A stretch of DNA of 64,000 nucleotides, taken from Azoarcus sp. PA01. Lineage in GTDB: Bacteria; Pseudomonadota; Gammaproteobacteria; Burkholderiales; Rhodocyclaceae. The stretch covers positions 1,302,001 through 1,366,000 of the forward strand of contig LARU01000002.1 of the NCBI GenBank assembly GCA_001274695.2, given 5' to 3'. The notes under the pieces were generated by a model that worked only from the letters and a program-made list of their open reading frames with translations, ran no database searches and was not told the origin of the DNA. The position numbers and the translations under genes were made by a program. This document shows, piece after piece, positions 8,662-17,969 of this stretch. Each line of letters opens with the position of its first letter. Position 1 is the stretch's first letter.

Positions 8662-9428
8662 CCGGCGCCGTGACGCTGCTGCGTCCCGCAGCGGCGAACC
8701 CGGCGACCCGTCCGGAACTGAGCGACGCGTTGCGTGCGAGCGTCGCGACGAAATCCGCGGCGGCGCTCGAGTTCCTGCGCGCCGCTGCCGCCGAATTCGG
8801 TTCGGCGGGCGAGCTGACGTTCGCGAACAGCTTCGGCGCCGAAGACATGGTGCTGACCGACCTGATCCTGCGCGAGGCGCTGCCGATCGAGATCTTCTCG
8901 CTCGACACCGGCCGCCTGCCGGCCGAGACCTACACGCTGATCGGCGAAGTCGAACAGCGTTACGGCACGAAGCTGAAGGTTTTCTTCCCCGACGCGACGG
9001 CAGTCGAGAACCACGTTCGCACGCACGGCATCAACGCGTTCTACGACTCGGTCGAGCTGCGCAAGGCGTGCTGCGGCGTGCGCAAGATAGAACCGCTGCG
9101 CCGCGCGCTGGCTGGGAAAAAAGCGTGGATCACCGGCCTGCGCGCCGCCCAGTCGGTCACTCGCACCGGCCTGCCGCAGCGTGAATTCGATGCCGGCAAC
9201 GGGCTCGAGAAGCTCAACCCGCTGTCGGACTGGTCCGAGACCGAAGTGTGGGCTTACATCCGCATCCACGAAGTGCCGTACAACGCGCTGCACGATCAGT
9301 TCTACCCGAGCATCGGCTGCGCGCCGTGCACGCGCGCGATCGCCCTCGGCGAGGACGTCCGCGCCGGACGCTGGTGGTGGGAGGATCCGGCGTCGAAGGA
9401 ATGCGGGCTGCACGTCAGGAAAGGCTGA
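8658..9428 (+). CDS. cysH: Adenylyl-sulfate (APS) reductase, Fe-S type
   Basis: 256 residues, starting at GTG 8658, which overlaps the preceding TGA (GTGA). The PP-loop fold is recognisable from FANSFGAEDMVL near residue 50. Two cysteine pairs, Cys138-Cys139 and Cys221-x2-Cys224, are the 4Fe-4S ligands that mark APS-using reductases, and the nucleophilic Cys249 lies in ECGLH near the C terminus. E. coli-type PAPS reductases lack the four cluster cysteines, so this enzyme should use APS directly; consistent with that, no cysC (APS kinase) is present and cysN carries no kinase extension. The product, sulfite, feeds cysI in the same operon. Confidence 0.93.
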   Translation: MTGAVTLLRPAAANPATRPELSDALRASVATKSAAALEFLRAAAAEFGSAGELTFANSFGAEDMVLTDLILREALPIEIFSLDTGRLPAETYTLIGEVEQRYGTKLKVFFPDATAVENHVRTHGINAFYDSVELRKACCGVRKIEPLRRALAGKKAWITGLRAAQSVTRTGLPQREFDAGNGLEKLNPLSDWSETEVWAYIRIHEVPYNALHDQFYPSIGCAPCTRAIALGEDVRAGRWWWEDPASKECGLHVRKG

Positions 9429-9432
9429 CCCC

Positions 9433-9576
9433 ATGAGCCGCCGCCTCGACACCTTTCCCCACTCCTCGGCTGCCGCCCCATACTCGCGTCCCGGCCTGCG
9501 CCGCCGCCTCGCGGCGCTGCGTGCCGGGCTGAAAGCCGCTTTTCGCGCGCTGCGCGCCTCGAACATCAAACGTTAA
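9433..9576 (+). CDS. 47-residue arginine-rich ORF inside the cys operon
   Basis: This short frame runs from ATG 9433, five bases after the cysH stop, to TAA 9574, nine bases before the cysD ATG. It therefore fills the cysH-cysD gap almost exactly. The product is strongly basic and ends in an amphipathic helix (RAGLKAAFRALRASNIKR). I do not recognise a family. Placement and tight spacing favour a translated small protein, but composition alone could arise by chance in GC-rich DNA, and no strong ribosome-binding site precedes it. Confidence 0.45.
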   Translation: MSRRLDTFPHSSAAAPYSRPGLRRRLAALRAGLKAAFRALRASNIKR

Positions 9577-9585
9577 GAAACGATC

Positions 9586-10500
9586 ATGTCCACGCTGACC
9601 AGACAAACCCTGACCCATCTCGACTGGCTCGAAGCCGAAGCGATCCACATCCTGCGCGAAGTCGCCGGCCAGTGCTCGAACCCGGTGCTGCTGTTCTCCG
9701 GCGGCAAGGACTCGATCTGCATGCTGCGGCTCGCCGAGAAGGCCTTCCGTCCGGGGCGCTTCCCGTTCCCGCTGATGCACATCGACACCGGCCACAACTA
9801 CAAGGAAGTGACCGACTTCCGCGACAAGCGCGCCGCCGAGCTCGGCGAGCGGCTGATCGTGCGCTCGGTCGAGGACTCGATGGCGCGCGGCACGGTGGTG
9901 CTGAAGACGCCGGACGAGTCGCGCAACAAGCATCAGTCGGTGACGCTGCTCGAGGCGATCGAGGAATTCGGGTTCAACGCCTGCATCGGCGGGGCGCGGC
10001 GCGACGAGGAAAAGGCGCGCGCGAAAGAGCGGATCATGAGCTTCCGCGACGAGTTCGGCCAGTGGGACCCGAAGAACCAGCGTCCCGAACTGTGGAACCT
10101 GTTCAACGCCCGCACGCACAAGGGCGAGAACATCCGCGCGTTCCCGATCAGCAACTGGACCGAACTCGACGTGTGGCAGTACATCGAGCGCGAAAAGCTC
10201 GAATTGCCGTCGATCTACTTCGCGCATGTCCGCCCGGTCGTGCGCAAGGACGGCCTGCTGCAGCCCGTGACCGACGTCACGCCCGCCAAGCCCGGCGACG
10301 TCGTGGAGAACGTCCAGGTGCGCTTTCGCACCGTCGGCGACATCACCTGCACGGCCCCGGTCGAATCCGATGCCGACACGGTCGCGAAGATTCTCCTCGA
10401 GACCGCGACGACGACAATCACCGAGCGCGGCGCGACCCGGATGGACGACCAGACTTCGGAGGCTTCGATGGAGCAGCGGAAGAAGGAAGGGTATTTTTGA
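9586..10500 (+). CDS. cysD: Sulfate adenylyltransferase subunit 2 (ATP sulfurylase small subunit)
   Basis: 304 residues, full length for CysD. The PP-loop motif SGGKDS lies at residues 38-43, followed by LMHIDTGHNYKEV. The GARRDEEKARAKER segment (about residues 131-145) is a family hallmark that contacts ATP and sulfate. It forms APS from sulfate and ATP, driven by GTP hydrolysis in CysN. In most genomes cysN follows within a few bases; here a 455-base spacer with a large inverted repeat separates them. Confidence 0.95.
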   Translation: MSTLTRQTLTHLDWLEAEAIHILREVAGQCSNPVLLFSGGKDSICMLRLAEKAFRPGRFPFPLMHIDTGHNYKEVTDFRDKRAAELGERLIVRSVEDSMARGTVVLKTPDESRNKHQSVTLLEAIEEFGFNACIGGARRDEEKARAKERIMSFRDEFGQWDPKNQRPELWNLFNARTHKGENIRAFPISNWTELDVWQYIEREKLELPSIYFAHVRPVVRKDGLLQPVTDVTPAKPGDVVENVQVRFRTVGDITCTAPVESDADTVAKILLETATTTITERGATRMDDQTSEASMEQRKKEGYF

Positions 10501-10584
10501 TTCGTGTGGTCGAGCGGTGGCTTGGGGTCCGAGGGGCGCGTGCTGTGCGGGGTGCTAAGCGAGCGACGCGGGGCATTTGCTCCG

Positions 10585-10857
10585 CGGGCTGCGGAACTCG
10601 CGCTGCGCCGCGCTTCCGCGGCGCGCGCTCAGACAGTCCTCGCCCGCTCCGCAAACACCCCGCCTCGCTCTTGCGGCGTGCCGGCTGAACCAAAGACCCA
10701 ACCGTTCGGCGCTCGTTGTGCGCCACGCGGTTCGACAAGTAGTGAAAGAAAGAAGCGCAGTCCGAAAAACCCGGAACGGAGCCGGGGACGGGTGGGGTGT
10801 TCGTGGCGCGGGCGAGGACTGTCTGAGCGAGCGCAGCGAAGCGAGTTCCGCAGCCCG
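10585..10857. repeat. large imperfect inverted repeat between cysD and cysN
   Basis: The 455 bases between cysD (stop 10500) and cysN hold no credible gene but a long interrupted palindrome. Outer arms: 10585-10601 (CGGGCTGCGGAACTCGC) and its exact complement 10841-10857. Inner arms: 10626-10647 (a 22-base block containing CTCAGACAGTCCTCGCCC) and its complement 10808-10829. The central 160 bases are not palindromic and include the phrase TTCGACAAGTAGTGAAAG. The shape suggests an intergenic repeat or a non-autonomous miniature element inserted into the operon; RNA folding across the arms could also attenuate cysN transcription. No similar copy was noticed elsewhere in this window. Confidence 0.85.
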
Positions 10858-10955
10858 CAGAACGAACACCCCACCCAGCCCCGGCGGGCAGGCACCCCCG
10901 AGACCGCATCGACCTTTAAGCCGCAACAGAAATTTTGGAAAGAACTGAAGGAACC

Positions 10956-12242
10956 ATGACCATGTCCGCCCTCGAAAACCTGCCCGACACCGACCACGGC
11001 CTGCTGCGCTTCCTGACCTGCGGCAGCGTCGATGACGGCAAGAGCACGCTGATCGGCCGCCTGCTCTTCGACACCAAGACGATCCTCGCCGACACGCTCA
11101 ACGCGATCGAAAAAACCTCGGCCAAGCGCGGCATGACCGCCGTCGATCTGTCGCTGCTCACCGACGGCCTGCAGGCCGAGCGCGAACAGGGCATCACGAT
11201 CGACGTGGCCTATCGCTACTTCTCGACCGGCACGCGCAAGTACATCATCGCCGACGCCCCCGGCCACGAGCAGTACACGCGCAACATGGTCACTGCCGCC
11301 TCGACCGCGAACCTCGCGATCATCCTCGTCGATGCGAGAAAAGGCGTGCTGACGCAGACGCGCCGCCACTCGTACCTCGCGAGCCTCGTCGGCATCCCGC
11401 ATCTGCTCGTCGCGATCAACAAGATGGACCTCGTCGATTATGACGCGGCGGTGTACGAACGCATCCGTGCCGAGTACCTCGCGTTCGCGGCGAAACTCGG
11501 CATCAAGGACGTGCGCTTCATTCCACTGTCGGCGCTCAACGGCGACATGATCGTCGATCGCGGCGAGCGCATGGGCTGGTACGACGGCCCGACGCTGCTC
11601 GAAATCCTCGAGACGGTGCCGGCCGCGCACACCGAACAGGCCGAGGATTTCCGCTTCCCGGTGCAGTTCGTCTGCCGTCCGCACGACTCGGCGAACCCCG
11701 AACTGCACGACTACCGCGGCTTCATGGGGCGGGTCGAATCCGGCGAGATCAGTATCGGCGACGCCGTCACCGTGCTGCCGTCGGGACGCAGCAGCTCGGT
11801 GCGCGACATCCAGATCGGCGGCGAAGGCGTGCCGCGCGCGATCCACGAGCAGTCGGTCACGCTGCTGCTGGCCGACGAAATCGACATTTCGCGCGGCGAC
11901 ATGATCGTCAAGAGCGCCGAGCAGCCGCAGGCACTGAAGGAGATCGACGCGACGGTGTGCTGGCTGTCCGAAACCCCGATGTCGCCGGCGCGCACTTACC
12001 TGTTGCGCCACACGACGCGCGAAGTGAAGGCGAAGATCGCGAAAATCGACTACCGGCTCGACGTCAACACGCTCGAACATGAGCCCGTCGCGACGCTCGC
12101 GATGAACGATATCGCGAACCTGACACTCAAACTCGCCCAGCCGGTTTTCGCCGATCCTTACACCGACAATCGCGCCACCGGCGCTTTCATCGTCATTGAT
12201 GAAAGCACGAACAACACCGTCGGTGCCGGAATGATCCGCTGA
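10956..12242 (+). CDS. cysN: Sulfate adenylyltransferase subunit 1 (GTPase)
   Basis: 428 residues from ATG 10956. A second ATG at 10962 has better spacing from AAGGA at 10948-10952, so either start is possible. It is an EF-Tu-like GTPase: P-loop GSVDDGKST at about 23-31, DAPGHEQY at 100 and NKMD at 155. Beta-barrel domains II and III follow. There is no C-terminal APS kinase domain, so it is CysN rather than the NodQ/CysNC fusion. With CysD it powers APS synthesis. It is separated from cysD by the inverted repeat, so it may need readthrough or its own promoter. Confidence 0.95.
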   Translation: MTMSALENLPDTDHGLLRFLTCGSVDDGKSTLIGRLLFDTKTILADTLNAIEKTSAKRGMTAVDLSLLTDGLQAEREQGITIDVAYRYFSTGTRKYIIADAPGHEQYTRNMVTAASTANLAIILVDARKGVLTQTRRHSYLASLVGIPHLLVAINKMDLVDYDAAVYERIRAEYLAFAAKLGIKDVRFIPLSALNGDMIVDRGERMGWYDGPTLLEILETVPAAHTEQAEDFRFPVQFVCRPHDSANPELHDYRGFMGRVESGEISIGDAVTVLPSGRSSSVRDIQIGGEGVPRAIHEQSVTLLLADEIDISRGDMIVKSAEQPQALKEIDATVCWLSETPMSPARTYLLRHTTREVKAKIAKIDYRLDVNTLEHEPVATLAMNDIANLTLKLAQPVFADPYTDNRATGAFIVIDESTNNTVGAGMIR

Positions 12243-12275
12243 ACCTGCGCAACCCGAACATCTGCATCTCCTGCC

Positions 12276-12303
12276 GCCCCCGGCGCCGTTACGGCACCGG
12301 GGC
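12276..12303 (+). terminator. GC-rich hairpin downstream of cysN
   Basis: Near-complementary arms (GCCCCCGGCGCCG ... CGGCACCGGGGC, loop TTA) 33 bases after the cysN stop could form a stable stem with one bulge and one mismatch. There is no following T-run, so intrinsic termination is uncertain. Confidence 0.3.
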
Positions 12304-12397
12304 GCAACGCCTTCCCCGTCGACCCCCGGCGTGTGGGAAAATGGCGTCTTGCCCGATTTCCGGCTGCAGGGCACAGCGAGCAACATAGAAGACGAAC

Positions 12398-13654
12398 ATG
12401 AAATCTGTCGATGACTTTCGCCTGCGGTTCGGCAGCAGGGAATATGTTCCCATCATGATTGGCGGGATGGGCGTCGACATCTCGACGTCGGACCTGGCGC
12501 TCGAAGCCGCGCGTCTCGGCGGCATCGGACACATCTCGGACGCGATGGTCCCGACCGTCAGCGACCGGCGCTACGACACGAAGTACACGCGCGACAAGCT
12601 GAAGTTCTACAAGTACAACGTCGCGAACACGGACAAGTCCGAAGTGCAGTTCGACCTCGGCCTGCTCGCCGAGGCGACCGAGCGCCACGTGCACCACACG
12701 ATGGAGCGCAAGCGCGGTGACGGCCTGATCTTCATCAACTGCATGGAAAAGCTGACGATGAACGGGCCGAAGGACACACTGCGCGTGCGCCTGCGCTCGG
12801 CGCTGGACGCCGGTATCGACGGCATCACGCTCGCCGCGGGCCTGCACCTCGGGTCGTTCGCGCTGATCGAGGATCACCCGCGTTTTCGCGACGTCAAGCT
12901 CGGCATCATCGTGTCGTCGCTGCGTGCGCTGCTGCTGTTCCTGCGCAAGTCGGCGCGCACGAACCGTCTGCCCGACTACGTCGTCGTCGAAGGGCCGCTC
13001 GCCGGCGGCCATCTCGGCTTCGGCATGGACTGGGCGCAGTACGACCTGCACGCGATCATGGCCGAGATCCACGATTACCTGAAGACCGAAAACCTCGACA
13101 TCCCGCTGATCCCGGCTGGCGGCATCTTCACCGGCAGCGACGCGGTGTCCTTCCTCGACGCCGGCGCCGCTGCGGTGCAGGTCGCGACGCGCTTCACCGT
13201 ATCGCACGAATGCGGGCTGCCGCCGGACGTGCAACAGCACTACTTCGGCGCGGACGAAGACGACATTGAGGTCAACAACACCTCGCCGACCGGCTACCCG
13301 ATGCGCATGCTCAAGAGCAGCCCGTCGATCGGCGCCGGCATCCGCCCGAACTGCGAAGCCTACGGCTACCTGCTCGACGCGAACGGCAACTGCGCGTACA
13401 TCAACGCCTACAACCGCGAGCTCGCCGCGCATCCGGATGCCGGCCGCCTGCGCGTGATGGACAAGACCTGCCTGTGCACGCACATGCGCAACTTCGACTG
13501 CTGGACTTGCGGCCACTACACGTACCGGCTCAAGGACACGACGCACCGGCGCCCGGACGGCACGTACCAGATCCTCAGCGCGGAACACATTTTCCACGAC
13601 TACCAGTACAGCAAGGACAACCGTATCGCGCTGCCTCCGGCCGAACAGGCCTGA
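12398..13654 (+). CDS. Nitronate monooxygenase / 2-nitropropane dioxygenase-like flavoprotein with Cys-rich tail
   Basis: 418 residues. A TIM-barrel of the NPD/IGPS-like FMN family is visible: N-terminal PIMIGGMGVDIS, the FMN/phosphate-contact segments EGPLAGGHLGFG (about residue 205) and IPAGGIFTGSDAV (about 240), then AAAVQVATRF. Known members oxidise nitronates or reduce enoyl groups (FabK-like). The last 70 residues are unusual: Cys358, Cys360, Cys368 and Cys371 form a compact C-x-C ... C-x2-C knuckle followed by a Tyr-rich end, suggesting a metal or Fe-S site. Monocistronic, with a strong terminator at 13675. The substrate is unknown. Confidence 0.82.
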   Translation: MKSVDDFRLRFGSREYVPIMIGGMGVDISTSDLALEAARLGGIGHISDAMVPTVSDRRYDTKYTRDKLKFYKYNVANTDKSEVQFDLGLLAEATERHVHHTMERKRGDGLIFINCMEKLTMNGPKDTLRVRLRSALDAGIDGITLAAGLHLGSFALIEDHPRFRDVKLGIIVSSLRALLLFLRKSARTNRLPDYVVVEGPLAGGHLGFGMDWAQYDLHAIMAEIHDYLKTENLDIPLIPAGGIFTGSDAVSFLDAGAAAVQVATRFTVSHECGLPPDVQQHYFGADEDDIEVNNTSPTGYPMRMLKSSPSIGAGIRPNCEAYGYLLDANGNCAYINAYNRELAAHPDAGRLRVMDKTCLCTHMRNFDCWTCGHYTYRLKDTTHRRPDGTYQILSAEHIFHDYQYSKDNRIALPPAEQA

Positions 13655-13674
13655 AGCCGCGCTGACCGCCTGAA

Positions 13675-13713
13675 GGGAGCGCCCCGCCTGCCGCGGCGGC
13701 CGCTCCCTTTTTT
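13675..13713 (+). terminator. Rho-independent terminator after the nitronate-monooxygenase-like gene
   Basis: Arms GGGAGCG (13675-13681) and CGCTCCC (13701-13707) are followed directly by seven T residues, 20 bases after the stop codon at 13654. Confidence 0.75.
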
Positions 13714-13844
13714 CGCCTTCCGGCGCTCGCCCAGCCGTCGTCCGTCCCGGTCAGCGGGAACGCTTCCCCCGCACTACACTCAGACGAGCGGATGCACGGC
13801 GCATTGCCCCTCGCACGCGTGCATCGGCGTCCGAAGGAACCGGC

Positions 13845-15293
13845 ATGCACGCTGCGCTGCGACGACTGGGCACTCTGCTTTTTCTGTTTTTTTTGCTGTT
13901 CGGCCTCGGCTTCGGCCTGCCTGCGGACGGGCGGGCGGCCGAAGCGCCCGCGGCGAAAGTGGTCGCGCTGCGGCTCGACGGCGTCATCGGCCCGGCGACG
14001 TCCGATTTCGTCAGCCGCGGACTGGCACGCGCGCGTTCAGAGAACGCGGGGCTCGTCGTCATCGAAATGGACACCCCCGGCGGGCTCGACGCCTCGATGC
14101 GCATCATCATCCGCGAAATCCTCGCGTCACCGATACCGATCGCGACTTACGTCAGCCCCGGCGGCGCGCGCGCGGCCAGCGCCGGCACCTACATCCTCTA
14201 TGCGAGCCACATCGCCGCGATGGCGCCGGCGACGAATCTGGGCGCTGCGACTCCGGTCGCGATCGGCGCGCCGGGAAGCGGGAAACCGCCGGCCGAAGAC
14301 GATGATCCGGCGACCGAACCCGGCAAGGATGGCGACAGTGCCGACAAGGCCGCTGCGCCCAAAGCCCCGCGCGGCGACGCGATGATGGCGAAGATCGAGA
14401 ACGACGCGGCCGCCTATCTGCGCAGCCTCGCCCAGCTGCGCGGCCGTGACGCGGATTTCGCCGAGCGCGCGGTGCGCGAGGCGGCGAGCCTGTCGGCCGA
14501 CGAAGCGCTCAAGGGGGGTGTCATCGATGTCGTCGCAAGTGACCTGAAAGATCTGCTGACGCGGATCGACGGCCGCACGGTCAGGCTCGACAGCGGCAAC
14601 ACGGTGCAGCTCGCGACTGCGGACGCCACGGTCGAGCGGATCGCGCCCGACTGGCGCAACCGCGTCCTGTCGATCCTGTCGAATCCGCAACTCGCGCTGG
14701 TGCTGATGATGATCGGCATCTACGGCCTGTTCTTCGAATTCACCAGCCCGGGCTTCGGCGTGCCGGGAGTTGCCGGGCTGATCTGCCTGCTGGTCGCGCT
14801 CTATGCGTTCCAGTTGCTGCCGGTCAACTGGACCGGGGTCGCGCTGATCGCGATCGGCGCGACGCTGATGCTCGCCGAAGCGTTCCTGCCGAGCTTCGGC
14901 GCGCTCGGCGTCGGCGGCATCGTCGCCTTCGTCGTCGGCGGCCTGTTCCTGATGGACACCGAAGCGCCCGGCTTCGGCATCCCCCTGCCGTTCATCATCG
15001 GCCTCGCGCTTGTCAGCGCCGCACTGATCCTCGGCGTAGGCACCCTCGCCGCACGCACCCGCAAACAGACCGTCGTCAGCGGCCGCGAAGCGCTGATCGG
15101 CAGCATCGGCACGGTCACGGTCGTGTCGGGCGACGCGAGCTGGGCACAGGTGCAGGGCGAATCGTGGCGCGTCACCGCCCCCGGCCCGCTGGTCCCGGGC
15201 GAGCGGGTGCGCGTCGTCGGCATGCGCGGCCTGACGCTGCACGTCGAACGGCTCGCCCCTCCCCCTTCTGCGATCGAAAGGAGTTTCCGATGA
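13845..15293 (+). CDS. nfeD: NfeD-type membrane serine protease (ClpP class)
   Basis: 482 residues, a long-form NfeD (NfeD1b type). A signal-like hydrophobic N terminus precedes a ClpP-like protease domain; the nucleophile Ser111 lies in RAASAGTYI and the general-base Lys probably in [11 protein letters not shown]. An acidic, probably disordered insert (about 145-172) follows. Four or five membrane helices (about 285-400) come next, then a C-terminal OB-fold NfeD domain. The gene overlaps the slipin start codon by four bases (ATGA). Long NfeD proteins are regularly encoded with stomatin-like partners, which are known substrates or scaffolds. ATG 13845 is preceded by GAAGGAA. Confidence 0.88.
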   Translation: MHAALRRLGTLLFLFFLLFGLGFGLPADGRAAEAPAAKVVALRLDGVIGPATSDFVSRGLARARSENAGLVVIEMDTPGGLDASMRIIIREILASPIPIATYVSPGGARAASAGTYILYASHIAAMAPATNLGAATPVAIGAPGSGKPPAEDDDPATEPGKDGDSADKAAAPKAPRGDAMMAKIENDAAAYLRSLAQLRGRDADFAERAVREAASLSADEALKGGVIDVVASDLKDLLTRIDGRTVRLDSGNTVQLATADATVERIAPDWRNRVLSILSNPQLALVLMMIGIYGLFFEFTSPGFGVPGVAGLICLLVALYAFQLLPVNWTGVALIAIGATLMLAEAFLPSFGALGVGGIVAFVVGGLFLMDTEAPGFGIPLPFIIGLALVSAALILGVGTLAARTRKQTVVSGREALIGSIGTVTVVSGDASWAQVQGESWRVTAPGPLVPGERVRVVGMRGLTLHVERLAPPPSAIERSFR

Positions 15294-16084
15294 TCTACGA
15301 CTTCAACCTCGGCCTCGGCACCGTGCTGCTGATCCTGATCGCGCTCGTCGTCAGCGCGATCAGGATCCTGCGCGAATACGAGCGCGGCGTGATCTTCATG
15401 CTCGGACGCTTCTGGAAAGTCAAGGGGCCGGGCCTCGTGCTCGTGATTCCCGGGGTCCAGCAGATGGTCAAGGTCGACCTGCGCGTCGTGACGATGGACG
15501 TGCCGAGCCAGGACGTGATCTCGCGCGACAATGTCTCGGTCAAGGTCAACGCGATCGTGTTCTTCCGCGTCGTAGACCCCGAGAAAGCGATCATCCAGGT
15601 CGAAAACTACATGGTCGCGACCAGCCAGCTCGCGCAGACGACGCTGCGCGCGGTGCTCGGGAAACACGAACTCGACGAGATGCTCGCCGAACGCGAACGA
15701 CTGAACCTCGACGTGCAGCAGATCCTCGACGCCCAGACCGATGCGTGGGGCATCAAGGTCACGAACGTCGAGATCAAGCACGTCGACCTCAACGAGACGA
15801 TGGTGCGCGCGATCGCCCGCCAGGCCGAAGCCGAGCGCGAGCGGCGCGCGAAAGTGATCCACGCCGAAGGCGAGAAGCAGGCGGCCGAGAGCCTGATGGA
15901 AGCGGCCGAAATGCTGTCGCGCCAGCCCGCCGCGATGCAGCTGCGCTATCTGCAGACACTGACGCAGGTCGCTGGCGAAAAATCCTCGACGATCGTCTTC
16001 CCGGTGCCGGTCGACCTGCTCAAGGGATTCCTCGACGCCGGCGCGCCGCGCCCGGTCGTGCCGACCCGGCCGCCGCAAGCCTGA
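15290..16084 (+). CDS. Slipin / stomatin-like SPFH-domain membrane protein
   Basis: 264 residues. ATG 15290 overlaps the nfeD stop and has an AAAGGAG ribosome-binding site. One N-terminal membrane segment (about 7-25) is followed by the stomatin motif [14 protein letters not shown] and [11 protein letters not shown], then the SPFH core with [17 protein letters not shown] helical region rich in Ala and Glu ([20 protein letters not shown]) drives oligomerisation. The family forms membrane microdomain scaffolds and partners NfeD proteases. It is a slipin (paraslipin would be longer) and not HflK/HflC, which would occur as a pair. Confidence 0.9.
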   Translation: MIYDFNLGLGTVLLILIALVVSAIRILREYERGVIFMLGRFWKVKGPGLVLVIPGVQQMVKVDLRVVTMDVPSQDVISRDNVSVKVNAIVFFRVVDPEKAIIQVENYMVATSQLAQTTLRAVLGKHELDEMLAERERLNLDVQQILDAQTDAWGIKVTNVEIKHVDLNETMVRAIARQAEAERERRAKVIHAEGEKQAAESLMEAAEMLSRQPAAMQLRYLQTLTQVAGEKSSTIVFPVPVDLLKGFLDAGAPRPVVPTRPPQA

Positions 16085-16179
16085 AGCCGGACGCCCGGCC
16101 CTCGGCGCCGGCACGGCTTGCCCGCGGCGCAATACCCGAGTATTTTAATCAACATTAGCCACGCCAGACGGAGCTGCCG

Positions 16180-16956
16180 ATGTCTTTGCCAGCCGACCGC
16201 TTCACGACCGAGCGCATCATTGCGATGCGGCGCTGGACGCCGCATCTGTTCAGCTTTCGCACCACGCGCGACCCGGCATTCCGCTTCGTGCCGGGGCAGT
16301 TCGCCCGCCTCGGGCTGCGCAAGGAGGACGGCTCGATCGTCTGGCGCGCGTATTCGATGGTCTCCGCGCCATACGACGAACACCTCGAGTTCTATTCGAT
16401 CGTCGTGCCGGACGGGGAATTCACGGGCCGCCTCGCCCGGCGCGCCGAAGGGGACGAGATTTTCGTCGAGAAGATGAACTACGGGTTCCTGACGACCGAT
16501 CGCTTCGAAGGCGGGCGCGACCTGTGGCTGCTCGCGACCGGCACCGGGCTCGCGCCGTTCATCTCGATTCTGCATGACCGCAGCACCTGGACCGACTACG
16601 AGCGCATCGTCCTCGTGCACAGCGTGCGCACCGCCGCCGAACTTGCGTACCGCGACGAGATCGCGCGCCTCGTGGACCACCCGCTGGTCGGCGACGTCGT
16701 GCACAAACTGCACTACGTGCCGGTCGTCACCCGCGAGCGTGTCGCCGGAGCCCTGAGTGCGCGCATCACGACGCTGATCGAGAGCGGCGAACTCGAACGG
16801 GCGGTCGGCTTCCCGCTCGATCACGAACGCAGCCGCATCATGCTGTGCGGCAACCCGCAGATGGTCGATGACGGACGCAAGCTCCTCAACCGCCTCGGCT
16901 ACAAGCTGTCGCGCCGCGCGGCGCCGGCGCACCTCGTCGTCGAGAACATGTGGTGA
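16180..16956 (+). CDS. fpr: Ferredoxin--NADP+ reductase, bacterial Fpr type
   Basis: 258 residues, the size of subclass I bacterial FNRs. The FAD-binding motif RAYSM lies at about 56-60, the NADP-binding segment TGTGLAPF near 120, and the nicotinamide-site stretch MLCGNPQM near 222. The aromatic C terminus ends in VVENMW. It exchanges electrons between NADPH and ferredoxin or flavodoxin and often supports oxidative-stress repair. It could also supply reduced ferredoxin to the CysJ-less sulfite reductase upstream; that link is inference. ATG 16180 follows ACGGAG. Convergent with the AEC transporter, separated by only three bases. Confidence 0.9.
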   Translation: MSLPADRFTTERIIAMRRWTPHLFSFRTTRDPAFRFVPGQFARLGLRKEDGSIVWRAYSMVSAPYDEHLEFYSIVVPDGEFTGRLARRAEGDEIFVEKMNYGFLTTDRFEGGRDLWLLATGTGLAPFISILHDRSTWTDYERIVLVHSVRTAAELAYRDEIARLVDHPLVGDVVHKLHYVPVVTRERVAGALSARITTLIESGELERAVGFPLDHERSRIMLCGNPQMVDDGRKLLNRLGYKLSRRAAPAHLVVENMW

Positions 16957-16959
16957 GGC

Positions 16960-17835
16960 TTACGGCAGCACGATCGCCAGCGCGATCGGCAGGAAAACCA
17001 CTGCCGCGACGTTGCCGATCAGCACCATCGACGCCACCGCCTGCGGCTCCTGGTGATAGCGCTCGGCGAAGATGTAGTTGAGCACCGCAGGTGGCAGGGC
17101 GCCGAACACCACCAGCAGGGCTTCCTGTTGCGGCGGCAGGTCGATGAACAGCATCACCGCGTACGCGAGCAGCATGCCGACGAGGGGGCGCACGGCGGCG
17201 CCGTAAAACCCCAGCCCGATCGACGAGATGTTCGAATCGGTAAGGCGCACGCCGAGCGCGAACAGCATCAGCGGAATCGACACGTCGCCGAGCATCTTGA
17301 TCGCGAGCATCAGCGGCGGCCACACCACGACGCCGGCGATGCCGACCGCGAGTCCGGCGAACGTCGCCAGCACCGACGGCACTTTCCACACCGTCCACAC
17401 TTTGATGCGATGGTCGAGCAGCCATGCGCCGAACGAGAAATGCAGCAGGTTCGACACCATGAACATCACCACCGCGGGCGCCAGCGCCGCTTCGCCGAAA
17501 GCGAGCACGGCGAGCGGCAGGCCGAGGTTACCGCAGTTGTTGAACATGATCGGCGGCACGAAAGTCTTCGGCGCGATCCGCGATGAGCGGGCGAGCGCCC
17601 AGCCGATCACCCCCGAGCCGATGACGATCACCAGCGTCGCGACGACGAGCGGCACGAACTCGACAATATGGAAATCCTTGTTCGCGAGCGCCGCGAACAC
17701 CAGCGCCGGAATGAAGACGTCCATGTTCAGCTTGTTCGCGTGCGACAGGTCGGGCTTCATGCGCCTGCCGACGAAATAGCCCAGCGCGGTGATCGCGAAC
17801 AGCGGAAAAAGGATCGAGACGATGCGCACGAGCAT
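16960..17835 (-). CDS. AEC (auxin efflux carrier) family transporter
   Basis: 291 residues with ten predicted membrane helices in two five-helix halves. The N-terminal FPLFAITALGYFVGRR and the mid-protein asparagine-containing NNCGNLGLPLAVL are characteristic of AEC carriers (malonate, malate or auxin-like anions; PF03547). The substrate is not predictable. It is the last gene of a minus-strand series beginning with the STAS protein and hslVU, 134 bases after hslU. Confidence 0.9.
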   Translation of the reverse strand: MLVRIVSILFPLFAITALGYFVGRRMKPDLSHANKLNMDVFIPALVFAALANKDFHIVEFVPLVVATLVIVIGSGVIGWALARSSRIAPKTFVPPIMFNNCGNLGLPLAVLAFGEAALAPAVVMFMVSNLLHFSFGAWLLDHRIKVWTVWKVPSVLATFAGLAVGIAGVVVWPPLMLAIKMLGDVSIPLMLFALGVRLTDSNISSIGLGFYGAAVRPLVGMLLAYAVMLFIDLPPQQEALLVVFGALPPAVLNYIFAERYHQEPQAVASMVLIGNVAAVVFLPIALAIVLP

Positions 17836-17900
17836 GGCGAGGGTAATTCCGGCGCTCGCCGGCGAGCGAGGCCGGCCAAGCGGATGGGAAGCGCGGCGCC

Positions 17901-17918
17901 GCCGGGAGCGCTCCCGGC
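17901..17918. repeat. perfect 18-base palindrome between hslU and the AEC gene
   Basis: GCCGGGAGCGCTCCCGGC is fully self-complementary and sits 50 bases beyond the hslU stop. It could form a hairpin that stalls transcription at the end of hslVU or serve as a two-fold protein site; no T-run follows on either strand. Confidence 0.4.
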
Positions 17919-17969
17919 GTGAGAACCGCGAAGACGAACGGCGGCGCGGGACCGCCGTCTGGCGCCGGG

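Noticed and set aside
10504..10959. ORFs of up to about 160 residues on both strands between cysD and cysN
   Set aside because: All are translations of the inverted-repeat region and the strands mirror each other; no coding signature.
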